Positions 34,338-42,733 of a stretch of 64,000 nt of DNA are shown piece by piece (within the stretch, counting starts at the first letter, position 1; each line of letters starts with the position of its first letter). The notes under the pieces were generated by a model, which was not told where the DNA came from, made no database searches, and saw only the letters and a list, made by a program, of their open reading frames with translations. A program made the position numbers and the translations under genes. Origin of the DNA: Trebonia sp963737285 (GTDB lineage: Bacteria; Actinomycetota; Actinomycetes; Streptosporangiales; Streptosporangiaceae); assembly GCA_963737285.1 (NCBI GenBank), contig CAVTRT010000002.1, positions 1 through 64,000 of the forward strand, written 5' to 3'.

Positions 34338-34636
34338 GGGGGTTCCAGGGGGTCGCCCCCTGGGCAAGCACCGGTCTTAATAGGGCGCCGCGGCGCCTGG
34401 ACCGAGCGGAAGCTCCGAGGAACGAGGAGCGAGAGCGAGGGAAGGCACCGCGTCAAGGCGCCCGTATCGGGGGTTCCAGGGGGTCGCCCCCTGGGCAAGC
34501 ACCGGTCTTAATAGGGCGCCGCGGCGCCTGGACCGAGCGGAAGCTCCGAGGAACGAGGAGCGAGAGCGAGGGAAGGCACCGCGTCAAGGCGCCCGTATCG
34601 GGGGTTCCAGGGGGTCGCCCCCTGGGCAAGCACCGG
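34338..34636. repeat. 131-bp tandem repeat, two full copies plus a partial third
   Basis: The unit begins GGGGGTTCCAGGGGGTCGCC, a hairpin with an 8-base stem, then includes the palindrome GGCGCCGCGGCGCC and a purine-rich GAACGAGGAGCGAGAGCGAG stretch. Copies start at 34338 and 34469 and are nearly identical. The third, from about 34600, covers ~35 bases. Related single hairpins occur at 29113 and 62001. Confidence 0.85.
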
Positions 34637-34658
34637 CAAGCACTGGCAGCAGGCCGCT

Positions 34659-34673
34659 ATTCACTGTGTGAAT
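34659..34673. promoter_or_regulatory. Inverted repeat ATTCAC-TGT-GTGAAT
   Basis: A perfect six-base dyad ~50 bases before the SseB-like start, in a locally AT-rich promoter region. It is a possible repressor site. Confidence 0.4.
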
Positions 34674-34720
34674 CACATTGCTTACCATGCGTAGGTCCCG
34701 ACGATCCCGAGGAGGCCACC

Positions 34721-35350
34721 ATGATTCCGTACGGTGGCACATTCCTGCGCCCGGGGGCCATCGCGTGGGATGGCCTGCTGTCGCCTGGTCTTCGCTCTGC
34801 GGCCAGGGCGGACTACTGCTCCTGCGAGGTCGTCGAGCAGGCCATTACCGCAGCCCTCGCTGACCTGAACCGCCTGCCGGACCTGCTCAGCGAGCTAGCC
34901 GACGCCCGGCTGTGGCTGCCGCTGCCGGATGGCCCCAAGCCGATCACCGACGGGTCGGCCATTGTCTTGCCGATCATCACGTGTACGGCGCCTGCGCAGG
35001 GACGGGCCGAGGAGGCCGCGGGGGTGCCCCCGGAAGAAGGCTGCGACTTCGTCCCCGCCTTCACCTCGGTACAGCGCCTGGGCACGTGGTCTGACCCTCG
35101 CGCGATGCGCGCCGACCCGGCAGCCGCGACCGGCCCGGTCCGCTCCGGCGACCCCGCGTGGGTCAGGGACATCGCCACCGGGACCGGTATGGTGCGGCAC
35201 ATCGTCGTCCCCTTCCCGGGGCTGGTAAGCCGGCTGCCCCCTGGGGTGGGTATCGCGATCAACCCTGGTAGCGGACTCGGCCTGCAGGTGTACCCGGATG
35301 CCGTCGCATGCCTGGCCGGGCAGTCCGCGCATTACCCTGATGGCCCGTGA
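34721..35350 (+). CDS. SseB-like protein
   Basis: 209 residues from ATG 34721 with GAGGAGG at the proper distance. The layout fits the SseB N-terminal family common in actinobacteria: AALADLNRLPDLLSELADARLWLPLP, VLPIITC, FVPAFTSVQRLGTW, HIVVPFPGLVSRLPPGVGIAINPGSGLGLQV. The family takes its name from a type III secretion factor, but actinobacteria have no such system, and its role there is unknown. The last codons and the stop lie in the left arm of a 48-bp palindrome. Confidence 0.8.
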   Translation: MIPYGGTFLRPGAIAWDGLLSPGLRSAARADYCSCEVVEQAITAALADLNRLPDLLSELADARLWLPLPDGPKPITDGSAIVLPIITCTAPAQGRAEEAAGVPPEEGCDFVPAFTSVQRLGTWSDPRAMRADPAAATGPVRSGDPAWVRDIATGTGMVRHIVVPFPGLVSRLPPGVGIAINPGSGLGLQVYPDAVACLAGQSAHYPDGP

Positions 35351-35380
35351 CCGGGATCCCGGTCACGGGCCATCAGGGTA
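35333..35380. terminator. 48-bp perfect palindrome, bidirectional terminator
   Basis: The sequence from TACCCTGA (35333) to TCAGGGTA (35380) is fully self-complementary. It contains the end of the SseB-like coding region and lies seven bases from the sufT stop of the convergent suf operon. A stem of more than 20 pairs in both transcripts should terminate both. Confidence 0.8.
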
Positions 35381-35386
35381 GGCAGC

Positions 35387-36001
35387 TCAGATGTTGAAGC
35401 CGAGGGCGCGCAGTTGGTCGCGGCCATCCTCGGTGATGTGCTCGGGGCCCCACGGCGGCATCCAGACCCAGTTGATCCGGAAGTCGCTCACCACGCCCTT
35501 GAGCGCCTCCCACGCCTGATCCTCGATCTCCTCGGTCAGCGGGCAAGCGGCGCTAGTCAGCGTCATGTCGATGGTCGCGACCTGCTTGTCGTCAATGTCC
35601 ACGCCATAGATGAGGCCGAGGTCGACGACGTTGATGCCGAGCTCCGGGTCGACAACGTCGCGCAGCGCCTCCTCGACGGCATCTTGGGTCGGTGCCTTGG
35701 AGATCGCCGGCATCGGCCGGCTCGTGGTGGACTCGATCTTGAAGTCCGGGAAGCCGGCTGCGACAAGAGCCGCCCCGACCTGGTTGGTGACCTTCTCGGG
35801 CAGCTGGGCCGCGTCGCTGGTCCGCAGCACCAGCACGGCTAGGTTGCCGTCCTCCACGCGGGCATCCACAAGCAGTTCCGCGAAGTTCTCTGCGCCCTCG
35901 GGGCCGGGCAGCTCCCGCAGCACCGCCCGAACGTCGTCCTGCGTCAGCAGGACTGTGATGGCATCCTCCCGGGGGACAGCCGCCTGTACTGACTCGCTCA
36001 C
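35387..36001 (-). CDS. sufT: SufT/MIP18-type Fe-S assembly factor with extra N-terminal domain
   Basis: GTG 36001 overlaps the sufU stop (GTGA), giving 204 residues. The last ~108 residues are the DUF59/SufT domain: VEEALRDVVDPELGINVVDL, TSAACPLTEEIEDQAWEAL (conserved Cys) and FRINWVWMPPWGPEHITEDG. SufT helps Fe-S cluster maturation. Actinobacterial SufT is usually only about this length. The preceding ~95 residues (ITVLLTQDDVRAVLRELPGP, NFAELLVDARVEDGNLAVLV) form an additional domain I cannot name. A shorter start at ATG 35713 lacks a ribosome site, so the fusion is favoured. Confidence 0.8.
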   Translation of the reverse strand: MSESVQAAVPREDAITVLLTQDDVRAVLRELPGPEGAENFAELLVDARVEDGNLAVLVLRTSDAAQLPEKVTNQVGAALVAAGFPDFKIESTTSRPMPAISKAPTQDAVEEALRDVVDPELGINVVDLGLIYGVDIDDKQVATIDMTLTSAACPLTEEIEDQAWEALKGVVSDFRINWVWMPPWGPEHITEDGRDQLRALGFNI

Positions 36002-36492
36002 TTGTCTCCTCCGCCTGGGTTGGAACCGTCTGCTTCGGGACCCGCCTGCGCTAGCGCCTGGGCGGTCGCGTCCTTCCACGCCATCCAGCCGAGCAGCGCG
36101 CACTTGACGCGTGCCGGGTACTTCGAGACGCCCGCGAACGCCACCGCGTCCTCCAGGACGTCCTCATCAGGCTCGGCCTGCCCCCTGGACTGCATCAGCT
36201 CAAGGAAGGCATCGCCGATCCGCATCGCCTCGGCGACCGGCCTACCGGTCACGAGGTCGGTCATCACCGAGGCACTGGCCTGACTGATCGAGCAGCCCAG
36301 GCAGTCGTAGGAGACATCCTCGACTACCTGCTCGCCAGCCACGTCCTTCAGCGCGACCCGCAGCCTGACTTCGTCGCCGCAGGTCGGGTTGACGTGGTAG
36401 ACCTCGGCGTCAAACGGGTCCCGCAGCCCCTTGTGGTGGGGGTTGCGGTAATGGTCCAGGATGATTTCCTGGTACATCGACTCAAGTTGCAT
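35998..36492 (-). CDS. sufU: SufU, zinc-dependent sulfur-transfer partner of SufS
   Basis: 164 residues. Start MQLESMYQEIILDHYRNPHHKG is the SufU/IscU hallmark. The three cysteines are in place: NPTCGDE, YDCLGCSIS and RVKCALLGW. SufU accepts persulfide sulfur from SufS and passes it to SufBCD in Gram-positive bacteria. The C-terminal ~25 residues are a disordered Gly/Asn tail. It is 44 bases after sufS and overlaps sufT, so all are in one operon. Confidence 0.93.
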   Translation of the reverse strand: MQLESMYQEIILDHYRNPHHKGLRDPFDAEVYHVNPTCGDEVRLRVALKDVAGEQVVEDVSYDCLGCSISQASASVMTDLVTGRPVAEAMRIGDAFLELMQSRGQAEPDEDVLEDAVAFAGVSKYPARVKCALLGWMAWKDATAQALAQAGPEADGSNPGGGDK

Positions 36493-36535
36493 ATGATTGC
36501 GACCTCGCTAGTGCTCCGCCATTGAACACCGCGCC

Positions 36536-37771
36536 TCAAACGCCGAAGAACCGCTGGGCGTACCGGATGCCCTCGGCGAGCGCCTCGACCTCATCGTGGG
36601 TGTTATAGATGTAGAAGCTCGCCCGGGTGGATGCCTGGCAGTTCAGTGCCCGGTGCAGCGGCCACGCGCAATGATGCCCGGTCCGGACCGCCACGCCAAG
36701 CTCGTCGAGCACCTGGCCCATGTCGTGCGGGTGAACCCCGGCCACCTCAAACGCGACGGTTCCGCCACGGTCCTTGGTGGTGTCCGGGCCGATGATCCGC
36801 ACGCCGGGGATCTCCCGCAGCGCGTCGAGCGCGTGCGCCGTCAGCGACTCCTCGTGCGCGGCGACGTTGTCCATCCCCAGCACGGTCAGGTAGTCGACGG
36901 CAGCGGCCAGGCCAGCGGCCTGCGCGACCGGCGGCACGCCCGGCTCGAACCGGGCGGGCGGCGGCAGGAACGTCGACTGCTCCATGCGGACGACCTCGAT
37001 CATCGACCCGCCTGTGAGGAACGGCGGCAGCGCTTCCAGCCGCGCGTACTTCCCGTACAGCACGCCAAGGCCGAGCGGGCCCAGCATCTTGTGCCCGGAG
37101 AAGGCGAGGAAGTCCACGTCGAGTGCGGCCACATCCACCGGGTGGTGCGGAACCGACTGCGCGCCGTCGACGAGCACCAGCGCGCCCACGTCGTGGGCGA
37201 GTCGGGTGATCTCGGCGACCGGCGGGATCACGCCGGTGACGTTCGACTGACCGGTCACCGCCACGACCTTGGTCCGCTCGGTGATCAGTGCCGGATCGAC
37301 GTCGATCTGCCCGTCGGGCAGCGCCTTGAACCACTTCAGGGTCGCTCCGGTGCGCTGCGCGAGCTGCTGCCAGGGCACCAGGTTCGCGTGGTGCTCGATC
37401 TGCGAGATCAGGATCTCATCGCCTGGCCGCAGCGAGCTCGTCAGCGTGTAGGCGACCAGGTTGATCGACTCGGTCGTGCTCTTTGTGAAGACGACTTCGT
37501 TTGGCGAGGCCGCGCCGATGAACCGCGCGACCTTCGCACGGGCCCCTTCATAGACCTCGGTGGCCTCCTCGCCGAGCAGGTGCGCTCCCCGGTGGGCGGC
37601 GGCGTTGTGCCGCTCGTAGTAGGCACGCTCGGCGTCTAGCACCTGGACCGGGTGCTGTGACGTCGCGCCGGAGTCCAGGTAAACCAGCGCCTTGTCATTG
37701 CGGACCCGCCGGGACAGGATCGGGAAATCCGCCCGGATGGCCGATGAGTCCAAAGGTCCGGTCACAGTCAT
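36536..37771 (-). CDS. sufS: SufS cysteine desulfurase
   Basis: 411 residues. This PLP enzyme takes sulfur from cysteine for Fe-S cluster assembly. The PLP Lys is in FSGHKMLGPLGLG, the conserved His in SQIEHHANLVPW, and the catalytic Cys lies in the short loop RTGHHCAWPLHRAL, typical of type II (SufS) desulfurases. Its partner SufU is next downstream. The 112-base gap from sufC is occupied by a 56-bp duplication that includes the sufC stop. Confidence 0.95.
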   Translation of the reverse strand: MTVTGPLDSSAIRADFPILSRRVRNDKALVYLDSGATSQHPVQVLDAERAYYERHNAAAHRGAHLLGEEATEVYEGARAKVARFIGAASPNEVVFTKSTTESINLVAYTLTSSLRPGDEILISQIEHHANLVPWQQLAQRTGATLKWFKALPDGQIDVDPALITERTKVVAVTGQSNVTGVIPPVAEITRLAHDVGALVLVDGAQSVPHHPVDVAALDVDFLAFSGHKMLGPLGLGVLYGKYARLEALPPFLTGGSMIEVVRMEQSTFLPPPARFEPGVPPVAQAAGLAAAVDYLTVLGMDNVAAHEESLTAHALDALREIPGVRIIGPDTTKDRGGTVAFEVAGVHPHDMGQVLDELGVAVRTGHHCAWPLHRALNCQASTRASFYIYNTHDEVEALAEGIRYAQRFFGV

Positions 37772-37784
37772 TGTGCTCCGCCTC

Positions 37785-37890
37785 CCCGCTCGCTTACATC
37801 CCCGCTAGGCCCGGCCCCGAGGGCGCTCATAGCCAGGCTCTCCGCTGGCTTACATCCCCGCTGGGCCTCGCCCTGAACTCGCTCATGGCC
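37785..37890. repeat. Imperfect 56-bp tandem duplication
   Basis: CGCTTACATCCCCGCT...GCTCATAGCC recurs 56 bases later as GGCTTACATCCCCGCT...GCTCATGGCC. The second copy includes the last codons of sufC. It accounts for the unusually long sufC-sufS spacing in this operon. Confidence 0.7.
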
Positions 37891-38692
37891 GTGCCAGCCC
37901 GGCTGCCGTGTACCGCTCGTAGCCTTCGGTCTCCAGCGCCTTGGCCAGCTCGGGGCCGCCATCTTCCACGATCCGGCCAGCCACGAAGACGTGCACGAAA
38001 TCTGGCTGCACGTACTGCAGGATCCGGTTGTAGTGGGTGATCAGCAGCACGCTGCGGCCGGGCCTGCCGGGCTGTGCTTCCTCGGGAGAGCGACCATCCG
38101 TAGCCCCCCGGAACCGGTTGATGCCCTCGGCGACGACCTTCAGCGCATCCACGTCGAGGCCGGAGTCGATCTCGTCGAGGACGGCGATCCCCGGACTCAG
38201 CAGTTCCATCTGCAGGATCTCCTGGCGCTTCTTCTCGCCGCCCGAGAAGCCCTCGTTGAGGCTGCGCTCAGCGAACTTGGGGTCGATGGACAGCCCGCCC
38301 AACGCGCCGCGCATCTCTTTCATGAAGTCCCGCAGCTTCGGCGCCTCGCCGCGCACCGCGGTGATGGCGGTACGCAGGAAGTTCGACACTGACACGCCCG
38401 GCACCTCGACCGGGTACTGCATCCCCAGGAACAGCCCGGCACGGGCGCGCTCGTCCACTCTCATCCCCAGCACGTCCTGCCCGTCCAGGGTGAGGCTGCC
38501 GGAGGTGACGGTGTACTTCGGGTGCCCGGCGATGGCGTACGCGAGGGTCGACTTACCCGAGCCGTTCGGCCCCATGATCGCGTGCGTCTCCCCGTCGCGG
38601 ACCGTTAGGTCGACGCCGCGCAGGATCTCGCGCAGCGAGCCGTCCTTGTCGGTGACGGACGCGTGCAGGTCCTTGATCTCAAGGGTGGACAA
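37883..38692 (-). CDS. sufC: SufC, ATPase of the SufBCD scaffold
   Basis: 269 residues, apparently from a TTG start (38692) one base after the Rieske gene stop. Walker A MGPNGSGKST, signature FSGGEKKRQEILQM, and Walker B IAVLDEIDSGLDVDALK (with the E-I-D variation usual in SufC) are present, as is the H-loop LLITHYNRIL. Hydrolysis drives rearrangement of SufB/SufD during cluster assembly. An insert ATDGRSPEEAQPGRPGRS around residue 200 is longer than in most SufC. Confidence 0.94.
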   Translation of the reverse strand: MSTLEIKDLHASVTDKDGSLREILRGVDLTVRDGETHAIMGPNGSGKSTLAYAIAGHPKYTVTSGSLTLDGQDVLGMRVDERARAGLFLGMQYPVEVPGVSVSNFLRTAITAVRGEAPKLRDFMKEMRGALGGLSIDPKFAERSLNEGFSGGEKKRQEILQMELLSPGIAVLDEIDSGLDVDALKVVAEGINRFRGATDGRSPEEAQPGRPGRSVLLITHYNRILQYVQPDFVHVFVAGRIVEDGGPELAKALETEGYERYTAAGLARP

Positions 38693-38693
38693 C

Positions 38694-39008
38694 TTAGGAC
38701 TCCTCTATCGACACGAGGACGTCAGCGCCCTCGATCTTCACTTGGTACACAGGCACCGGCGGTGTGGGCATGTTCAGGCACTCGCCGGTGCGCAGGTCGA
38801 AGCACGCCCCGTGCATCCAGCACTCGATCTCGTAGCCCTCGACCTCGCCCTCGGTCAGCGGCACCGCGGCATGCGAGCAGACGTTACGGATGGCGAACAC
38901 CGAGTCCTCGCTGCAGATGATCGCGACTGGCTCGCCGTCAACCTCGGCCTCGAGCATCTTGCCCTCGTCGAGGTCGTCCAGCGAGCAGACGCGGGTGAAG
39001 CCGCTCAT
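38694..39008 (-). CDS. Rieske-type ferredoxin of the suf operon
   Basis: 104 residues. The Rieske [2Fe-2S] motifs are complete: CSHAAVPL (CxH) and CWMHGACFD (CxxH, read C-W-M-H). Annotated in other genomes as non-heme iron oxygenase ferredoxin subunit, it sits between sufD and sufC in most actinobacterial suf operons. It may supply electrons or act as a cluster carrier during assembly. No oxygenase gene is nearby. Start MSGFTRVCSLDDL. Confidence 0.92.
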   Translation of the reverse strand: MSGFTRVCSLDDLDEGKMLEAEVDGEPVAIICSEDSVFAIRNVCSHAAVPLTEGEVEGYEIECWMHGACFDLRTGECLNMPTPPVPVYQVKIEGADVLVSIEES

Positions 39009-39057
39009 TGGCCCTCCCGCTCGACTACGGGGTTCCCGGCCCCCGGCCTAGCCTGGC

Positions 39058-40206
39058 TCATCGACCCAGTTCCCTCTCGATCGCCTGCGTCACCCGCTCG
39101 CGGATCTCAGGGACGCTGACCTGCTCGACCAGCTCGCCGAAGAAGCCGCGGATGACCAGTCGGCGGGCCTCGGCCTCCGGGATGCCGCGGGACATCAGGT
39201 AGAACATGTGCTCGTCTTCCAGCCTGCCGTTGGCACTGGCGTGACCGGCGCCGGCCACCTCGCCCGTGAGGATCTCCAGGTTGGGCACCGAGTCGGCGCG
39301 CGCCTTGTCAGACAGGACAAGGTTGCGGTTGTACTCATAGGTGTCGGTGCCGGTCGCCTCAGGGCGGATCAGCACGTCGCCGATCCAGACGGTGTGCGCG
39401 TCGTCGCCGCTCAGCGCGCCCTTGTAGCGCACCAGGCTGCGGCAGTTGGGCATGTCGTGGTCGATGAACAGCCGGTGCTCCAGGTGCTGGCCGGCGTCGG
39501 CGAAGCAGATCCCGTACAGCTCGGCGTCACCGCCCGGCCCCGCGTACCGCACGCTCGGCGACAGCCGGACCAGCGAGCCGCCGAGCGTCACCGCGACGTG
39601 CTTAAGGTGCGCGTCCCGGCCCAGCGTGGCGTGATGCGCGGACACCTGCACGGTGCCTGAGTCCCAGTCCGCGATCGTCACGATCTCCAGGTGGCCGCCG
39701 TCGCCGACGACAATCTCGACGTTGTCGGCGTAGGTGGCGCTGCCCCGCTGGTCGATGACCACGGTGGCCCGGCCGAACGGCTGCACGTCGATGACCAGGT
39801 GCCCTGCCGTGGCGACGCCCTCGACGACCCCAGTCCCGGTGATCTTCACGTAGGTCGGCCGGGACGCCTGCGCCTCCTTGGGCACGGTGATGACAGTGGC
39901 CTGCCCAGTGGCCGCATAGGCACGGGCACTGACCCGGTTGGCGGGACTGAACGTGGAGGTCGAAGGAGCGGCGCTGGCCCGTTCGGCTTGGTCATAATGA
40001 ATTTCTGGCGCGGGGTCGACCTCCACGGTCACGCCGGCCGGGCCAAGTGCGGCATTGGAATGCAGGTTCCGCAGGCGACGCAGCGGCGTGAAGCGCCACT
40101 CCTCCTCGCGGCCAGCCGGGACCGGGAAGTCCGCCGGGTCCTTGGAGAACAATCCGTGCATGCTGGCAACCGGGGCGGTCTCGACCGCCCCGCTCAGGGA
40201 TGCCAT
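39058..40206 (-). CDS. sufD: SufD, scaffold subunit
   Basis: 382 residues. SufD shares its beta-helix core with SufB: FGRATVVIDQRGSATYADNVEIVV, RDAHLKHVAVTLGGSLVRLS, ADAGQHLEHRLFIDHD (with the conserved His), and the C-terminal GHASANGRLEDEHMFYLMSRG. With SufB and SufC it forms the complex on which clusters are built. Its start overlaps the sufB stop by one base (TGATG), so translation is coupled. Confidence 0.95.
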   Translation of the reverse strand: MASLSGAVETAPVASMHGLFSKDPADFPVPAGREEEWRFTPLRRLRNLHSNAALGPAGVTVEVDPAPEIHYDQAERASAAPSTSTFSPANRVSARAYAATGQATVITVPKEAQASRPTYVKITGTGVVEGVATAGHLVIDVQPFGRATVVIDQRGSATYADNVEIVVGDGGHLEIVTIADWDSGTVQVSAHHATLGRDAHLKHVAVTLGGSLVRLSPSVRYAGPGGDAELYGICFADAGQHLEHRLFIDHDMPNCRSLVRYKGALSGDDAHTVWIGDVLIRPEATGTDTYEYNRNLVLSDKARADSVPNLEILTGEVAGAGHASANGRLEDEHMFYLMSRGIPEAEARRLVIRGFFGELVEQVSVPEIRERVTQAIERELGR

Positions 40207-41618
40207 CAGCCGACTGCTCCTTCCATCTGCAGCTCGATCAGCCGGTTCAGCTCCAGCGCGTACTCCATCGGGAGCTCGCGCGCGATCGGCTCGACGAAGC
40301 CGCGAACGATCATCGCCATCGCCTCGTCTTCGGTCAGGCCTCGGGACATGAGGTAGAACAGCTGGTCCTCGGAGATCTTCGAGACGGTGGCCTCATGGCC
40401 CATCTCGACGTCGTCCTCGCGGATGTCGTTGTACGGGTAGGTGTCCGAGCGGCTGATCGTGTCGACCAGCAGCGCGTCGCACTTGACCGTCGACTTGGAG
40501 TGCTCCGCGCCGTCCCGGACCTCGACCAGGCCCCGGTAGGAGGTCCGGCCGCCGCCACGGGCGACGGACTTGGAAACGATGGTTGAACTGGTGTTCGGCG
40601 CGCAGTGCACCATCTTCGCGCCCGCGTCCTGGTGCTGGCCCTCGCCAGCGAACGCGACGGACAGCGTCTCGCCCTTGGCGTGCTCGCCCATCAGGTAGAC
40701 CGCCGGGTACTTCATCGTGACCTTGGAGCCGATGTTGCCGTCGATCCACTCCATGGTCGCGCCCGCCTGGCAGACGGCGCGCTTGGTGACCAGGTTGTAG
40801 ACGTTGTTCGACCAGTTCTGGATGGTCGTGTACCGGCAGCGGGCATCCTTCTTCACGATGATCTCGACGACGGCCGAGTGCAGCGAGTCCGACTTGTAGA
40901 TCGGCGCGGTGCAGCCCTCGACGTAGTGCACGTAGGCGCCCTCGTCGACAATGATCAGCGTCCGCTCGAACTGGCCCATGTTCTCGGTGTTGATCCGGAA
41001 GTAGGCCTGTAGCGGGATCTCGACCTGCACGCCCTTCGGCACGTAGATGAAGGACCCGCCGGACCAGGTGGCCGTGTTCAGCGCGGCGAACTTGTTGTCG
41101 CCAGCCGGGATGACCGTGCCGTAGTACTCGCGGAACAGGTCCGGGTGCTCCTTGAGCGCGGTATCGGTGTCGAGGAAGATGACGCCCTTCTCCTCAAGGT
41201 CCTCGCGGATCTTGTGGTAGACGACCTCCGACTCGTACTGGGCCGCGACGCCGGCGATGAGGCGCTGCTTCTCCGCCTCCGGGATGCCGAGCTTGTCGTA
41301 GGTGTTCTTGATGTCAGCGGGCAGGTCTTCCCAGGACTCGGCCTGCTTCTCCGTTGACCGGACGAAGTACTTGATGTTGTCGAAGTCGATGCCGGACAGG
41401 TCGGAACCCCAGGTCGGCATCGGCTTTCGGCCGAAGTACTTCAGGCCCTTAAGCCGCAGGTCCAGCATCCACTCGGGCTCGTTCTTGCGGGCCGAGATGT
41501 CGCGGACAACGTCCTCGGACAGCCCGCGCCGGGCGGAGGCGCCGGCCACGTCGGAGTCGGCCCAGCCGAACTTGTACGTGCCAAGCCCCTCAAGCTGGTC
41601 ATTCGCGGTGGTCGTCAT
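40206..41618 (-). CDS. sufB: SufB, scaffold subunit
   Basis: 470 residues from ATG 41618 with GGAGGG at -8. Typical SufB motifs: GVIFLDTDTALKEHPDLFREYYGTV-type region, SFIYVPKGVQVEIPLQAYFR, YVHYVEGCTAPIYKSDSLHSAVVEI (conserved Cys), NWSNNVYNLVTKRA, and the C-terminal SEDQLFYLMSRGLTEDEAMA. This is the core cluster scaffold. No intein insertion is present, though actinobacterial sufB is a known intein site. The start lies within the last codons of sufR. Confidence 0.96.
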   Translation of the reverse strand: MTTTANDQLEGLGTYKFGWADSDVAGASARRGLSEDVVRDISARKNEPEWMLDLRLKGLKYFGRKPMPTWGSDLSGIDFDNIKYFVRSTEKQAESWEDLPADIKNTYDKLGIPEAEKQRLIAGVAAQYESEVVYHKIREDLEEKGVIFLDTDTALKEHPDLFREYYGTVIPAGDNKFAALNTATWSGGSFIYVPKGVQVEIPLQAYFRINTENMGQFERTLIIVDEGAYVHYVEGCTAPIYKSDSLHSAVVEIIVKKDARCRYTTIQNWSNNVYNLVTKRAVCQAGATMEWIDGNIGSKVTMKYPAVYLMGEHAKGETLSVAFAGEGQHQDAGAKMVHCAPNTSSTIVSKSVARGGGRTSYRGLVEVRDGAEHSKSTVKCDALLVDTISRSDTYPYNDIREDDVEMGHEATVSKISEDQLFYLMSRGLTEDEAMAMIVRGFVEPIARELPMEYALELNRLIELQMEGAVG

Positions 41619-42405
41619 ATGGAGAGCCCTCCGGACTCCGTAGTGATGTCGTCCTTCCGGCCACGGCCGGCGTACAAGTAACGTGTGTCGTGCAGACCCC
41701 ATCGCCGTGCGCGATCGTCGCCAGGCGCTGCACCGGCGTGCCGAGCAGCCGCGCGAACGCCTCCGTCTCCGCCTCGCACAGCTGCGGGAACTCGGCCGCC
41801 ACGTGCGCGACCGGGCAGTGGTGCTGGCAGATCTGCTCGCCGCTCGCCGCCTTGCCGAGCAGCGCCGACCCGACCAGTGGCGCGGGGCGCACCGAGGCGG
41901 CGTAGCCGTCGGCGTTTAGCGCTTCGGCCAGAGCCTGTACCCTAGCGGTCAGCTCGCCTCGGGCCGCGACCGGGGCATACCTGCGCTCCAGTTCGGACAC
42001 CTGCTGCCGGGCGAACTCGGCGACCGCCTGCTGTCCCATCCGCTCGGCGATAAACCGCAGCGCGCTCGTCGCCAGCCCGTCATAGGCATGCTCGAAGGCG
42101 CTGCGCCCGGCGTCGGTGATGACGAACAGCTTGGCTGGCCGTCCCCGGCCCCGGTTCCCGTAGGTCCGGGCGGTCCGGGTCTCGACCATGCCTTCCGCTA
42201 TGAGGTTGTCCAGGTGCCTTCGGATGGCCGCCGGAGTGAGGCTGAGCCGCCCGCCCAGCGTTGCGGCGGTCGACGGGCCGAGCTCCAGGATGAGCCTGGC
42301 GACCTGTCCCCTGGTCCCTCGCTCGCCTCCGGGGGCAGCGCTGACCGGCGTCGAGGCCTGTGCCAGTGCCACCTCGGCTCCTGTCTGCTTGTCCGCTGTC
42401 CCCAC
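41599..42405 (-). CDS. sufR: SufR, Fe-S-sensing repressor of the suf operon
   Basis: GTG 42405 or 42414 gives ~270 residues. The N-terminal winged HTH is LSLTPAAIRRHLDNLIAEGMV with the wing NRGRGRPAKLFVITDAG. The C-terminal half has the cluster ligands: CQHHC, C in FPQLCEAE and C in THVTCTP. In Cyanobacteria and Mycobacterium, SufR represses suf when its 4Fe-4S cluster is present, so expression rises under iron limitation or oxidation. It leads the operon and overlaps sufB by 20 bases. Confidence 0.92.
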   Translation of the reverse strand: MGTADKQTGAEVALAQASTPVSAAPGGERGTRGQVARLILELGPSTAATLGGRLSLTPAAIRRHLDNLIAEGMVETRTARTYGNRGRGRPAKLFVITDAGRSAFEHAYDGLATSALRFIAERMGQQAVAEFARQQVSELERRYAPVAARGELTARVQALAEALNADGYAASVRPAPLVGSALLGKAASGEQICQHHCPVAHVAAEFPQLCEAETEAFARLLGTPVQRLATIAHGDGVCTTHVTCTPAVAGRTTSLRSPEGSPYDDHRE

Positions 42406-42733
42406 GTTTTCCACAACGCAAGCATGCCCTAAATCGTTACCGCGTAGCAAGTTTTTTCCCAACACCGGCGTGACGTAAATCACCGGGCTAGCCAGCCGCG
42501 GGCCCGGCCACGGCGTACGATTCCGGCTCGCCTCCTATAGTGGCCAGCTGGTGGGTGCAGGATGACCTAACGGGGGCATGGACAATCAGTGAACCTTCAT
42601 GCCGAACGGCACGTCTAATCTAGGGAAAAACGCTACGCTTTGGGCGCCGAGCTGCACACTTCGGCGGTATCACCGAACTTGAGGCCCCGCCCAGCGCATC
42701 ATCGCGTGTACCGGGGGAAGGAACCAGACTGTC
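42406..42733. other. Divergent promoter region of suf operon and phosphoesterase
   Basis: This region must hold the sufR-led operon promoter (AT-rich patch 42420-42480) and that of the phosphoesterase. TATAGT at 42536-42541 is a possible plus-strand -10. I cannot define the SufR operator. Confidence 0.4.

Larger units (their letters stand above)
34228..34720. other. Intergenic region filled by tandem repeats
   Basis: No gene. It holds the 131-bp tandem repeat and a small inverted repeat before the SseB-like gene. A long plus-strand open frame here is only a consequence of the repeat period and GC bias. Confidence 0.6.

Noticed and set aside
34079..34720. Long open frame leading into the SseB-like gene
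   Set aside because: It crosses antisense ABC-F sequence and the 131-bp repeats. ATG 34721 has a strong ribosome site and matches the family start.
36596..37639. 347-codon plus-strand frame opposite sufS
   Set aside because: It is an antisense shadow of a highly conserved gene and shows no family features.
40206..41618. Intein in sufB
   Set aside because: SufB is a known intein host, but the protein is normal length and continuous.
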